Shown: piece by piece, positions 25,965 through 35,900 of the stretch
Layout of the letters: the number at the start of each line of letters is the position of its first letter
Numbering within the stretch: position 1 is the stretch's first letter
NCBI GenBank assembly: GCA_905234395.1
Contig: CAJOHG010000022.1
Location: 911 to 49,404, forward strand
DNA length: 48,494 bases
Direction of reading: 5' to 3'
From: an uncultured Selenomonadaceae bacterium
GTDB taxonomy: Bacteria > Bacillota > Negativicutes > Selenomonadales > Selenomonadaceae
Notes under the pieces: generated by a model
Databases searched by the model: none
What the model was told of the DNA's origin: nothing
The model's input: only the letters and a program-made list of their open reading frames with translations
Position numbers and translations under genes: made by a program

Positions 25965-28900
25965 ATGGTTGATTTAATTATCGGGCGTGCAGGTGTCGGC
26001 AAAACGTTCGAGTGCCTGCGACGTGCAAAAAAAATTCTTGAACGCGAACCGCTCAAGACCGAAATAATTTTTCTGTTGCCCGCATATCAAACTTACCGCG
26101 CGGAACTGGAGCTTGCGGCAATGACCGGCGGCGCAGTCAATACGCGAATGAACAGCTTTAACCGTTTCGCACGACAGATTCTTGACGAAGTCGGCGGCGG
26201 ACTCCTTCCGCGCATTTCAGAGATCGGACGACGTTTGCTGTTGAGAAAAATTCTTTTGCGTCGTGATAAAGCCGGCGAGTTGAAATTTTTTGTTCGTGCC
26301 GCCAAGCAACACGGCTTTGCTGAAATTTTGTCCGACGAGCTGAAAGAGTTGCGCACCTACTCAATCGACGCCGACAAACTCAACGAGGCTGCCGATAAAG
26401 TTTCCGACGACGAGCTCCGCGACAAACTCCGCGACTTGTCTGCGTTGACGGAAGACTTTCGCGCCGTGATGATTGACAAACTCACCGACGACGAAAATCT
26501 TCTTGAACACGCGACGGAAATTTTGGATCAATCTCCGACAATCGCGAACACGGAAATTTTTGTTGACGGCTTTATCTTCTTCGACCCGCAGCAACGAAAT
26601 TTTTTGCGCAAAATTTTTACGTGCGCCCGCAATGTTCACATAACGTTGACGATGGACACAAACCTTAACAGCCGCGAAAATCTTCAAGACGTCGGATTAT
26701 TCAATCGCGCATTTGAAACGTTCAAGACGCTGAAAAATTTGGCGGAAGAAGTCGGCGTTGAATACAAAATCACTCGCCTTGACAGTCCGCGCAGATTCAA
26801 AGCCGCGTCGCTGAAAATTTTGGAGCAAAGACTTTTCAACCGCGCACCGAAAAATTTTGACGACGCAACGGGCTTGAAAGTCATTGAGGCTGTCAATCGT
26901 CGTGCAGAAGTCGAGGCAGTCGCGCGAGAAATTTTGCGGCTCGTCAAAGGCGGTTATCGTCTTCGTGAAATCGGAGTTCTTGCCCGCGACGAAACTTACT
27001 TCGCGCTGATTCAACCGCTGTTTGAAGTTCATGCAATACCGTTTTTCGTCGACATGAAACGTCCCGCGACACATCATCCGCTTGCTGAATTAATTCGTTC
27101 GGCGTTGGAAGTCCTGCGCGGCTGGCGGCGTGAATCAATCTTCCGTTGCTTGCGTACAGGATTTTTCGACGCGGCGGCAGAGGACATCGACCTGTTGGAA
27201 AATTACGTTATCGAATTCGGCTTGAAAGGTTTATCGACGTGGCAACGTTCATGGGATTTGCGGCGCGTGAAGTCGTTGGATTCGCCAAACCGTCCCGCAG
27301 ATTCGCAGGAGCTTGAACTAATCGACAGAGTCAACGCAATTCGACAGGCAGTCTCCGCGCCGCTGATTCACTTCGCCGAAAACGTCAAGGCTTCCGACAA
27401 AAACGTCACGGAATTGACGACGGCACTTTTCAATTTGCTGGAAGAGTTGAACGTTCACGAAAGACTTGCGGCTTGGTCGCAGGCTGAAGAAATTCGCGGG
27501 AACTTGGCACTTTCGCGGGAACATCTGAAAATTTGGGACGACGTGATAAATTTGCTCGAACAAGTCGTTGACGCATTGGGCGAAGATTCAATCACGCGGA
27601 CGGAATTTGAATCGATAATCGGCGAAGGACTCGACGCGCTGGAAATGTCGCTGATACCGCCGGGACTGGACGAAGTGACCGTTGCGCAATTCGATCAGAA
27701 CTCGTTGCAGAATTCGCGAGTGATATTCGTTTTGGGATTCAGCGATGAAAATTTCCCGCGCAAAGTTCTCGAAAAAAATTTGCTCAACGACGCGGACAGG
27801 TTGCGGCTCAACGAATCGGGCGTAGAAATTTCTCGTGGCGGACAAGAACAGGCATTGGCGGAAAAATTTTTGATATATCGCGGCTTGACTGAGGCTCGCG
27901 AGCTTTTGATTTTGTCGCACCCGATAGCCGACGCTGAAGGCAGAAAAATTTCGCCGTCACCGCTTTTGACAAAGTTGCGGACAATCTTGCCGTTGACGAC
28001 GGAAAAAGTTGAGCTTGACGTTCTGCAAAATCTCGGCAGTGAAATTTTCGCGGCAGGAGAGCGCACATTGTCAACGGAGACTGCACAAAAACTTTACGCG
28101 CCGTCACGGAAGATAAGCGCATCAGTCACACGGTTTGAAGACTTCAACGCTTGCCCGTTCAATTTTTTTGCCAAATACGGTCTCAATCTGCAGGAGCGCG
28201 CCGAATACAAAGTTCAATCGCCCGACATCGGAGACATTTTGCATGCCGTGATGAATCGTTTCGGACGAGATTTGAAGCGCGAGAATCGTCAATGGTCGTC
28301 GGTTACCGGCGTCGAACTTCAAAGCCGCGTCGAAAAAATTTTGGACACCATAACGCCGAACGTCCACAATAGAATTCTGCTTAGCACCAAGACGCTTGAA
28401 CATCGCCGCGAACGCATTAAAAAAGTCGCCGTCGAAAGTTTGAGCCGCTTGATTGAATTGGACAAGGTCAGCGATTTTCATCCGCAGATTTTCGAGACGG
28501 ACTTTCATTCCGCGTTGAGCATTGAGACTTGCGAATTGCAGTTGAACGGACGAATTGACCGAATCGACTTGAGCGGCGACGGGAAATATTTTCTGATTAT
28601 CGACTACAAGACGGGCAAGGCGTCAATCAGCTTGAAAAAAATTTTCGGCGGCTTGAGCTTGCAATTGGCGATTTATCTCGGCGCGGCGAAAAATCTTGTC
28701 GGCGAACGTGATGCCGGAGCGATGCTCTATTGTCTGCTCAAAATGTCTAACGTTAATGGTCGCAACGAGGCTGAGGCGTCGACGAAAGCCAACGATGAGC
28801 TCAAAATGCCGGGACTGATTCGCATTGACGACAACATAAAAAAAGCCGTCGACAGCACCGAGAATTTCGTTGACCTTAACAAGAAAAATCTCGTGAGCCG

Positions 28901-29138
28901 CGACGACTTGCAGACGATTGTTGCCTACGCGGAAAAAATTTTGTTGAAGACTGCCGAAAAAATTTTGAGCGGTTGCATTGAAGTTAAGCCCGCGAAATTT
29001 TCTGTTGACGACGACGCTTGCAAATATTGTCCGTTCAATGCGCTGTGCAATTTTGATCGCGCCGTCAACGAGACTTCAACGCCCGTCAAAGCTAAGCGCG
29101 AAGAAATTATCGCCATGATGAACGACGTGCTGAATTAG
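25965..29138 (+). CDS. addB: ATP-dependent helicase/deoxyribonuclease subunit B (AddB)
   Basis: AddB, with AddA, resects double-strand breaks for RecA-dependent repair and degrades foreign linear DNA. The P-loop GRAGVGKT (residues 7-14) opens an inactive-type helicase region. A PD-(D/E)XK nuclease lies near residue 880 (LNGRIDRIDLSGDGKYFLIIDYKTGKA is split by its catalytic Asp and Lys). Four cysteines (C near 729 and CKYC...C near 1016-1025) fit the AddB iron-sulphur staple. 1057 residues, slightly short of B. subtilis AddB. No addA follows: 240 bases later the BREX island begins on the other strand. Confidence 0.9.
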   Translation: MVDLIIGRAGVGKTFECLRRAKKILEREPLKTEIIFLLPAYQTYRAELELAAMTGGAVNTRMNSFNRFARQILDEVGGGLLPRISEIGRRLLLRKILLRRDKAGELKFFVRAAKQHGFAEILSDELKELRTYSIDADKLNEAADKVSDDELRDKLRDLSALTEDFRAVMIDKLTDDENLLEHATEILDQSPTIANTEIFVDGFIFFDPQQRNFLRKIFTCARNVHITLTMDTNLNSRENLQDVGLFNRAFETFKTLKNLAEEVGVEYKITRLDSPRRFKAASLKILEQRLFNRAPKNFDDATGLKVIEAVNRRAEVEAVAREILRLVKGGYRLREIGVLARDETYFALIQPLFEVHAIPFFVDMKRPATHHPLAELIRSALEVLRGWRRESIFRCLRTGFFDAAAEDIDLLENYVIEFGLKGLSTWQRSWDLRRVKSLDSPNRPADSQELELIDRVNAIRQAVSAPLIHFAENVKASDKNVTELTTALFNLLEELNVHERLAAWSQAEEIRGNLALSREHLKIWDDVINLLEQVVDALGEDSITRTEFESIIGEGLDALEMSLIPPGLDEVTVAQFDQNSLQNSRVIFVLGFSDENFPRKVLEKNLLNDADRLRLNESGVEISRGGQEQALAEKFLIYRGLTEARELLILSHPIADAEGRKISPSPLLTKLRTILPLTTEKVELDVLQNLGSEIFAAGERTLSTETAQKLYAPSRKISASVTRFEDFNACPFNFFAKYGLNLQERAEYKVQSPDIGDILHAVMNRFGRDLKRENRQWSSVTGVELQSRVEKILDTITPNVHNRILLSTKTLEHRRERIKKVAVESLSRLIELDKVSDFHPQIFETDFHSALSIETCELQLNGRIDRIDLSGDGKYFLIIDYKTGKASISLKKIFGGLSLQLAIYLGAAKNLVGERDAGAMLYCLLKMSNVNGRNEAEASTKANDELKMPGLIRIDDNIKKAVDSTENFVDLNKKNLVSRDDLQTIVAYAEKILLKTAEKILSGCIEVKPAKFSVDDDACKYCPFNALCNFDRAVNETSTPVKAKREEIIAMMNDVLN

Positions 29139-29172
29139 GGAAACAGAGAAATAGCAACTACTTCCCTAATTC
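29132..29172 (+). repeat. 11-bp inverted repeat at the addB stop
   Basis: GAATTAGGGAA (29132-29142) and TTCCCTAATTC (29162-29172) are perfect inverted repeats around a 19-base loop; the addB stop lies in the first arm. No T run follows, so it may be a weak terminator or an edge of the mobile remnant next to it. Confidence 0.6.
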
Positions 29173-29175
29173 ATT

Positions 29176-29286
29176 CGTTGTGAGGTTAGAAAAAAGCTTG
29201 TAATCATGCGCCAAAATTCTTAGTCAATGATACGTTGGAATAAATGGCGGCAGAACGCGAGTTTGTATTTATCAACCTTCACAACG
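29176..29286. mobile_element. IS982-like mini-element (about 110 bp)
   Basis: GTTGTGAGGTT at 29177-29187 and its near-inverse AACCTTCACAAC at 29274-29285 bound a sequence with no ORF. These ends match the terminal repeats of the degraded IS982 copy at 46011-46912 (GTTGTGAGGGT), and the first 30 bases inside also align (TTAGAAAAA, CTTGNAAT). It is probably a non-autonomous deletion derivative of that element. It lies at the downstream edge of the BREX island. The remainder of 29287-29378 shows no gene. Confidence 0.6.
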
Positions 29287-29378
29287 GATTGGATTAGAAA
29301 AAAAGTTTGAAGACGCGGCAAAATCGAGCTGTCACCGGACGCAGACGCTTAAGGCTCCCCATGCTTTTCAAAAAAATT

Positions 29379-30827
29379 TTAACGTTTAACTTTTATATCC
29401 GGTATAGTCGATTGACCGAATTCGCCAAAATCCAAAATGCCCAGTTGTGTTTTGATTGTACTGCGCATTTCTTTGGCAGGTCGAAGACAATAGATTTCAA
29501 ATTCCGTTTCATTTATTTGTTCAGCAGATTTTACGTGAGGGAATAACAATTTTAAAAATCCTGTACAAATTCTTTTAATCGCTTCAGTGTCACGCGTGGC
29601 GGCATTTTTCGGAACATCCAAAAGTTGATCGACGATAACGCGATATTGAAGTTCCTCGCGGAGTGAATGAACAATTTCGCTGAAATATTCCGCGTTCAAA
29701 GCCCAGTCATTCGCTTTAAGATTTTCTTTCATCTTTGGAATCGTCCAACCTTTGATAAAGCCGTGAAATCTGTCGATAAGCGCGGACTCTCGAAAAATCT
29801 CCGGCAGGTCGACAAACATATTTTTGCTTTCATTCATTCGATAAGAATCAATGTTGCCGAGTAAAACCAATCCTGCGTCGCCTGAATGTCTGTCGCTTCC
29901 GACGCGATATTCGCCGCTCTCCAAATATCCTTTAAGTGCGCCTTGCATTTCCAAAGCATCGTTTTTGAAGGTTATGCTTTGAATCTCATCAAGTGCAATG
30001 TAGTCGTAATGTGAAACAAGTCCCGCAGTTTTTTTGTTCATGTCGAAAAACATTTTGGCGCGAGTGATACTGCCGCCCGAAATCAACCAGCCATATTTAC
30101 TGATATTCGAGAAAACATAGGATTTGCCCGTTTCCTTGGGCGCGAGTTCGATTAAGTTCATTCGTTTTTCTACAAAGGGCAACAGTCTTTTCAACATGGA
30201 AAATTTTTGACTTGGAGTTTCAAAGCCTTGAGGATTGTAGTCAATCGCGCCGAGTAAAACGTCTGTCCACTCGTCTGTAGAAAAATTTTTTCGTGCATTC
30301 TTGTAATAGTCCGTGTCGATTGTGTAAGGACAGAACGGCACGAAGTCGGTTAGACGAAAAATATTTTTTCCCGTCCTTGAATCTTCATGGCAGGAAAGTT
30401 CGACAATTCCCCAAGCTTCGGTCGGTGACATCAAATATTTCTGATTTTTTTCGACGACATTCCAATCGGCAATGGCGTCGTCTTTTTTTTTCGGAAAAGC
30501 AAAGTCCGGCAGATTGAAAAGAGCACGACGATTGCGCGTGTCGAAGTCGATTTTCACTTTAGCCAGAAAGCGCGGGCGTTCACCGTGGCGGAGCATGTCA
30601 ATCATATACTTATTCCACTGATCTTCCTTCGGAATAACCTTTTTGACGTAAGCGGAAATTTCTTCTGTGTCAACGTGCCCGTCTTCGTCTGAAAAGCGCA
30701 TGACCAGCCAATCGCGCATGAATGACGGCAAACTCAATGAAGAAAAGAATTTTGTATTGGCGGACGACTTATAGACGAGCATGTCACCAAAATATTTCTT
30801 CAGCTTTGCATTCAAAGTTTCATTCAA
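29379..30827 (-). CDS. brxL: BrxL, Lon-related AAA+ protein of BREX (short form)
   Basis: BrxL is a DNA-binding AAA+ ATPase needed for BREX phage defence. TTG at 30827 is preferred because GAGGAGG lies nine bases ahead; the frame extends to 30848, overlapping pglZ. The N-terminal helical domain (NAKLKKYFGDMLVYKSS) matches BrxL. The Walker A is APKETGKSY (236-244 in the longer frame), with Glu where a Gly is usual, and Walker B is YDYIALDEIQS. The protein has about 482 residues and ends without a Lon-type Ser-Lys protease domain, as in the short BrxL class. It is the last gene of the five-gene operon. Confidence 0.85.
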   Translation of the reverse strand: MNETLNAKLKKYFGDMLVYKSSANTKFFSSLSLPSFMRDWLVMRFSDEDGHVDTEEISAYVKKVIPKEDQWNKYMIDMLRHGERPRFLAKVKIDFDTRNRRALFNLPDFAFPKKKDDAIADWNVVEKNQKYLMSPTEAWGIVELSCHEDSRTGKNIFRLTDFVPFCPYTIDTDYYKNARKNFSTDEWTDVLLGAIDYNPQGFETPSQKFSMLKRLLPFVEKRMNLIELAPKETGKSYVFSNISKYGWLISGGSITRAKMFFDMNKKTAGLVSHYDYIALDEIQSITFKNDALEMQGALKGYLESGEYRVGSDRHSGDAGLVLLGNIDSYRMNESKNMFVDLPEIFRESALIDRFHGFIKGWTIPKMKENLKANDWALNAEYFSEIVHSLREELQYRVIVDQLLDVPKNAATRDTEAIKRICTGFLKLLFPHVKSAEQINETEFEIYCLRPAKEMRSTIKTQLGILDFGEFGQSTIPDIKVKR

Positions 30828-30844
30828 TATCGGTCGCCTCCTCG

Positions 30845-32914
30845 TCAAATGTCAAAGTTTTTGTTGTCGGCAATGCCGCGCTTAACTTTTGGAAGAGGCG
30901 ATTGAATTTTAGGCTCCGAAATGTTTTTACGACGTTCAATCGTGATGACGGGCACCAAAATTTCTTCCAATGACGCGCCGCCGTGAATCTCGTTGCCGGG
31001 TGCGCCCTTTTGAACAAAGCGCGAGTAATCGGCAAAAATAATTTTTTCGTCGTATTCGAGAGCCGTCGGAAAATTTTTTTCATCACACGGCAAAATATCG
31101 GCGAATCGTCCGCTTTTGTAAATTTGTCGACCTTCAGCCGGAAAAGCATTGTCGAATTTTGTTTGACGGGCAAGCACAGCCAAACGACTCGTTCCGTGAT
31201 CTGCGCAAAGAATTATTTTTTCATGCAAGTCGAGCGCACGCAAAATTTTTTCTTTGAGCGTCGAGAGAAATTTAAGTTCAGCCAAAATATTTTCGGGATA
31301 AGTTCGACTGTCGTGCTTTAACGTGTCGAGTTCGAGCAATTCTCCCGCAACGTTTCTGCCTTGCAAAAAATCTTTGTTCAGCTCCGTTACGGAAGGCAAA
31401 TTGCAACGTCCGACCCGATACTTGAGCGAAAAATTTTCTTCAAGCGTTGCAAAGTCGGATGCGAAAAAATACATGTACTCCGCGCCAAATCCGTCAACAA
31501 AAAAAATCGCCGCCGTGTCCGAATATTCCTCGCCGACAATTTCGTTTCTCGACTTCAAAGCGTAAATATTTCTGCCCGCGTTCCGAGCAAGTTCCGTGAC
31601 GCGCCGATTAAAATCCTCCGTAAGTCGATTTAGCACTTTGAGCCAACGATAGCGGCAAAAATATTCCGTTTGCTCTTCCGTAAAACTTTTCGCGCCGTCA
31701 GCCAAATAACTCGCCAACGTCGGGAAAGTTCGTCGTAAAATTTTCCGCGCAGAATCCGATTCGTTAAACCTGAATTTTTGCAATGTCTCAAAAATCATCA
31801 GTCGCTCCGTTTGAGAATTGTCCGTTAAAACTTTCAAGGCAAGTCGTTTATCGGCTTGGCGAACGTGCTCAATAAAATTTTCGGGCGGCAAAATTTTCAT
31901 CAGCGATAAAATTTCCCGACGCTCGTTGCAAAATTCATCAAAAATTTTTTCGTCGGCAAGGGAAAAAATCAGCTCGTAAATTTTTGTGATGAACTCTTCC
32001 GGCGATTTTGACGACTTGGCGCAACGAGCCAAATAGCCGGAGTTTTTTACAATGCACCGCAGCCACAAAAGCCATTGCCGGAAATTTTCAAGTCTGCCGA
32101 AATTCTTAAATGCACTCGTGCTGAAAGTGTCGACTTTAAATTCTTTGCAAAACGCCCGGTCAAAATTTCCTGTGGTCGCGACCAATTCGGCAAGCCTTTG
32201 CCAATTTTCCGCGCACCCGAAATTTTTTTTGAGTTCGGCGGGCAAATTGTAATGATGACGCAACAAATCAAAAGCATTGGCGATAACTTTCACATCGTCG
32301 AAAAATTTTTTGTCCTGCAAATGAACGGCGTTTTCCGTGTACAAAGTCAACGACGCGTTCGGCGACTTCTCCCAATACTGCAGATATTGTTTGAAACCGT
32401 CGACGCGCTCTCCCGAAGTCTTGAGCGGCATGGACTTTTGAATTATCGTCAGTGAATAATCGTCAACCGCTTCCGAATTTGACAGGAGCAGACAATCTTT
32501 TTTGCGCGGGTCGGTGATTTTCAGCGACAAGAAGAAACTTTTCAGCCGATACATCAAAAAATAAGTTCGGAACGAATAAACTTCGCTCTTGTGCAAATTC
32601 AAGAAGAAATTTATTTCCTGCAACGCTCGGTCGGGATTTACGCGCAAAAATTCCGACAGCGGCAGGATACAAACATTTCGAGTTTCTCGCCGTAAGTCGT
32701 CGCGCAATCTTCGCAAATTCGGAAAAGTATCATTGCCCGCGCAGCAATTTGACAGAAAAATAAAATCCGTCGTCAACGTGCTCAAAAAATTTTTCATTTC
32801 GAACCAGTCCGACAACGAATCAACATTTATAAATCGCACAGGCGAAAAAGTTTTTTGTCCCGCATCAACTTGCAAAAAATTTTTCAGCGCGTCGAGAGTT
32901 TCAAAAGTATTCAT
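30845..32914 (-). CDS. pglZ: BREX PglZ-domain protein (alkaline-phosphatase fold)
   Basis: PglZ is the signature protein of BREX. The C-terminal PglZ domain has the metal-site motif AIFFVDGFGAEYMYFFA (VDGFG at 474-478) and LCADHGTSR (571-577), then EIHGGASLEEILVPVI with a final His-Gly-Gly, as in the alkaline-phosphatase superfamily. The first 400 residues are helical and divergent. ATG 32914 follows GAGGTAAG. It lies ten bases after brxC and overlaps the brxL frame, so it is translationally linked. Phosphatase or phosphodiesterase activity toward a nucleic acid is plausible but its substrate is unknown. Confidence 0.9.
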   Translation of the reverse strand: MNTFETLDALKNFLQVDAGQKTFSPVRFINVDSLSDWFEMKNFLSTLTTDFIFLSNCCAGNDTFPNLRRLRDDLRRETRNVCILPLSEFLRVNPDRALQEINFFLNLHKSEVYSFRTYFLMYRLKSFFLSLKITDPRKKDCLLLSNSEAVDDYSLTIIQKSMPLKTSGERVDGFKQYLQYWEKSPNASLTLYTENAVHLQDKKFFDDVKVIANAFDLLRHHYNLPAELKKNFGCAENWQRLAELVATTGNFDRAFCKEFKVDTFSTSAFKNFGRLENFRQWLLWLRCIVKNSGYLARCAKSSKSPEEFITKIYELIFSLADEKIFDEFCNERREILSLMKILPPENFIEHVRQADKRLALKVLTDNSQTERLMIFETLQKFRFNESDSARKILRRTFPTLASYLADGAKSFTEEQTEYFCRYRWLKVLNRLTEDFNRRVTELARNAGRNIYALKSRNEIVGEEYSDTAAIFFVDGFGAEYMYFFASDFATLEENFSLKYRVGRCNLPSVTELNKDFLQGRNVAGELLELDTLKHDSRTYPENILAELKFLSTLKEKILRALDLHEKIILCADHGTSRLAVLARQTKFDNAFPAEGRQIYKSGRFADILPCDEKNFPTALEYDEKIIFADYSRFVQKGAPGNEIHGGASLEEILVPVITIERRKNISEPKIQSPLPKVKRGIADNKNFDI

Positions 32915-32924
32915 CTCGCTTACC

Positions 32925-35900
32925 TCAAGAATTTTTCAAAACCCGAATGCCTAACAGCGTATCTCTGACGATAAGTTCTTCAAGATATTTTTGCGCTTCC
33001 TCAGCAGATAACTCATGAACTTTTTCACGGACTGTAGGCAAAAATTTTTCCTGATAGTTTTTTTCTGCAAAGTCTCTAATCTGCGATTCTCTGTTCGAGA
33101 ACCAAGAATAAACGTTATTGCCCAAATGTCGGCGTAGAATCTCGCGCAAATCTTCAGTGGTGATAACGACAGAATAATCTTCTCCGCAAAAATAATTCAC
33201 GAACATTCGCTCGCAAGATTTTTTATCGGCAAGGCGCGAGAGTTTTTCACTGCGAATAAATTTTATCGCCGCATCAAGTTTTGTCTCGTCTGCCAACCGT
33301 GATTTCTCGTTAAGCGCGTAAAAACATTCCTGAGCCTCGTCAAGACAATCTTGGAAGGCGCAGAGAATCGGAATTTCGTTTTGCTTTGACCAATCGGCGG
33401 GAGAAGTCGTGCCCGTGACTTCATGCCACGTTGCGAAAAATTTATCGGTCTTCTCGTCTTGGCGGAATTGTTGTAAGCGCGAGTTCATCTGCCGAACAAA
33501 ATCTTCACGCGGCTTGAAAAAAATTCCTGCGGGAGCGTCACTGAAAAGTTTCTCGACGAGTTTTGAATCAATCGCGCCGTCAACGTATTCAGTCAAAGCT
33601 TTGGCGAAAAACTCAAATTGATTCTCGAAAAAGTCCGTGAACATCTGCGCCGATTGATTGATTTGCTCCGCCGCCTGTGCGAAATTTTTTTCGGTGTTGT
33701 TGCGAAGAGCAGAAAAAGTTTGCAACAAGTCTTTCAAATCCGGCTGAAACTCTTCGACGACGGAACGCGGAATTCTTATCTTGTTGAGCTTATCGCCCAA
33801 AGCGCGACAAGCTTCCGACAATTTTTTTTGCGGCGCGGAAAGGATTAAGTTAATCGCTTCAATCAAACGCAACTCGGCAAAAAGATTATCAATCTGTCGA
33901 TTCACGTCGTCAATCTTCCAAAGATACGCCGAATCCGCCGAAAGTTTTTCATTGAGCCGCGAAAGATATTCGCCGCCCGTGAGCTTGAGCCGCCCGACAA
34001 TTTTTTTCAGCTCCGGCTTATATTGAGCGATATAACCCGTCATGCCCGACTTGAAATTTTCTTCGCGCACAATGTTTTTCAACTCTTCGATAACGACGGA
34101 CTTTTTGTCGTAAATGGAAAAAATATCGTCCGCAACTTTCGTAACGTCGCGCCCGGCTTGAGGATTTATGAGTTCTTCAAGCAAATTCAAAAAGCGCAGA
34201 TAAGTTTCCTTGTGCGGAGCGTCGAAATAAGTTTCCTCGACAAAATATTTTAACGACCACAACGGATAATGACTTTGCGTTAGACGAACTTTTATATTTT
34301 TCGCCGCGTCGTCCACGGAGTTAATTTTTTCCTTAGGCAGATTGAAAATATCGGACGTTATCCGGCAAAATTTTTTATGTTCGGGCGTCTGCTTAACGAT
34401 AAATTTATCTTGTGCGCCGGGCAATTCTTTGACGGTGTTCACGATTAAATTGCAAAGCCGCTCGCCCGTCAAAGTGCTCGTGTTGTTGTTGATGTCGCGG
34501 ACGTAGAAATTTTTGTCGGCATAATCTTTCATCAAGAGTGCAAAGAGGAAAATCGCTCCCGCGCATTTGAGCAAGCCGACAGGCGGTTTCTTCAACGCGT
34601 CCCAAATATCGTCAAAAGCAGTTTCGTTTCGTTGCGCCAAGCCGTTTTCAATGACATTATCGACGACAAGTTTCATTTTGGAGATTGTATGCGAAGGAGT
34701 TGCCAACCAATATTTATCGCCGCCGCGCCCGACAAGTTCGCGGAAAGGATCGCCAATCAGATTGAGCCAACTTAGAGCACCCTTGATTCGTTCGCCGCCG
34801 ATTGCAAGCTTTGCAACGTTTTCCGTCATTCCGCTCGGAGCAAAAAGTTTGTCGTTGATTGAAATTTCCTCAAGCCCGCCGCCGAAAAATTTTTTGTTAA
34901 TTTCCCTGAGCAACTTAAAGAAATTGCCTTCGCCCGAAATTTGAACTGATTCCTCGTCGGAACTGTACACGCGCACGGTTGCCACGGCAAGTTGACGAAT
35001 CCATTCCTCGACGAGATCCGCCGCAGATTTTTTAGCAAGCTTAACTTGTCCCGACTGATTTGGCACGTCCTTGAAATAAAGTTCGCGAGCCTTGTTCTGA
35101 ACAAATTTTTCGTAGCGTTGTTTCGTAAAAGGCGTGGCGGAAAAGTCCGCGACGATACAGCGTTCCGAAAATTTATCGCGTATCCTTTGAATCGTCTGAT
35201 TGACTTTGCCCTGTTCGTCTTCGTCTGCGGCAAAAATATAAAACGCCAAAATTTGATTGTCGGCAAGTTGAATCGACGTGCTTGTCTGCAGAAATTTTGT
35301 CGGCGAGATAATTTGAACGTTAAGACGATACTTGAGATAATCTCTCGGCTTAAATTCTTTTGACACGCCGTAAAAATCATCTTTGATAATCGCGTCGAAA
35401 GATTTTTCACGTCGCACTTGTCCAAGAAGATTTTCCAGGCGGTCGGGATCAATTTGAGTTGTCGCCAAAATGTAATTGGTATCGTTGCCTTCTTCCAACG
35501 CGCTGACAATTCCTCTGTCCGTAAAATAATTCAGCGTCGGGCGAACTTCATTTTCAAGCGGCGTCCCTGCAAAGCAAGCAAAAATATTTTTCTGCGTTGA
35601 ACGCAAGAGCGAAGTTGCTCCGCCGCGTCCAAAACTTTTCTGTTGCAGAGCAAACAAAATCAACGTCGTCTTTAAAATGCGTCGTTGATTGTCGTTTTTG
35701 CAAGCGGACGCAAAATTGTTGTAATGTCCCATCGCGTCCATAAAAGTTTTATCAAGGTCGGGATTGTCTTCTTGAAAAAAATAATCCCACAGAAAATCCG
35801 TCGTCAAATAATTATCGCCGCCGAATTCAAAGCCGTGACTGTCGATAAAATTTTTGAAAGTGCCCTTGTCCTCCGCGCAAAGGAATTGAAACATCGTCCG

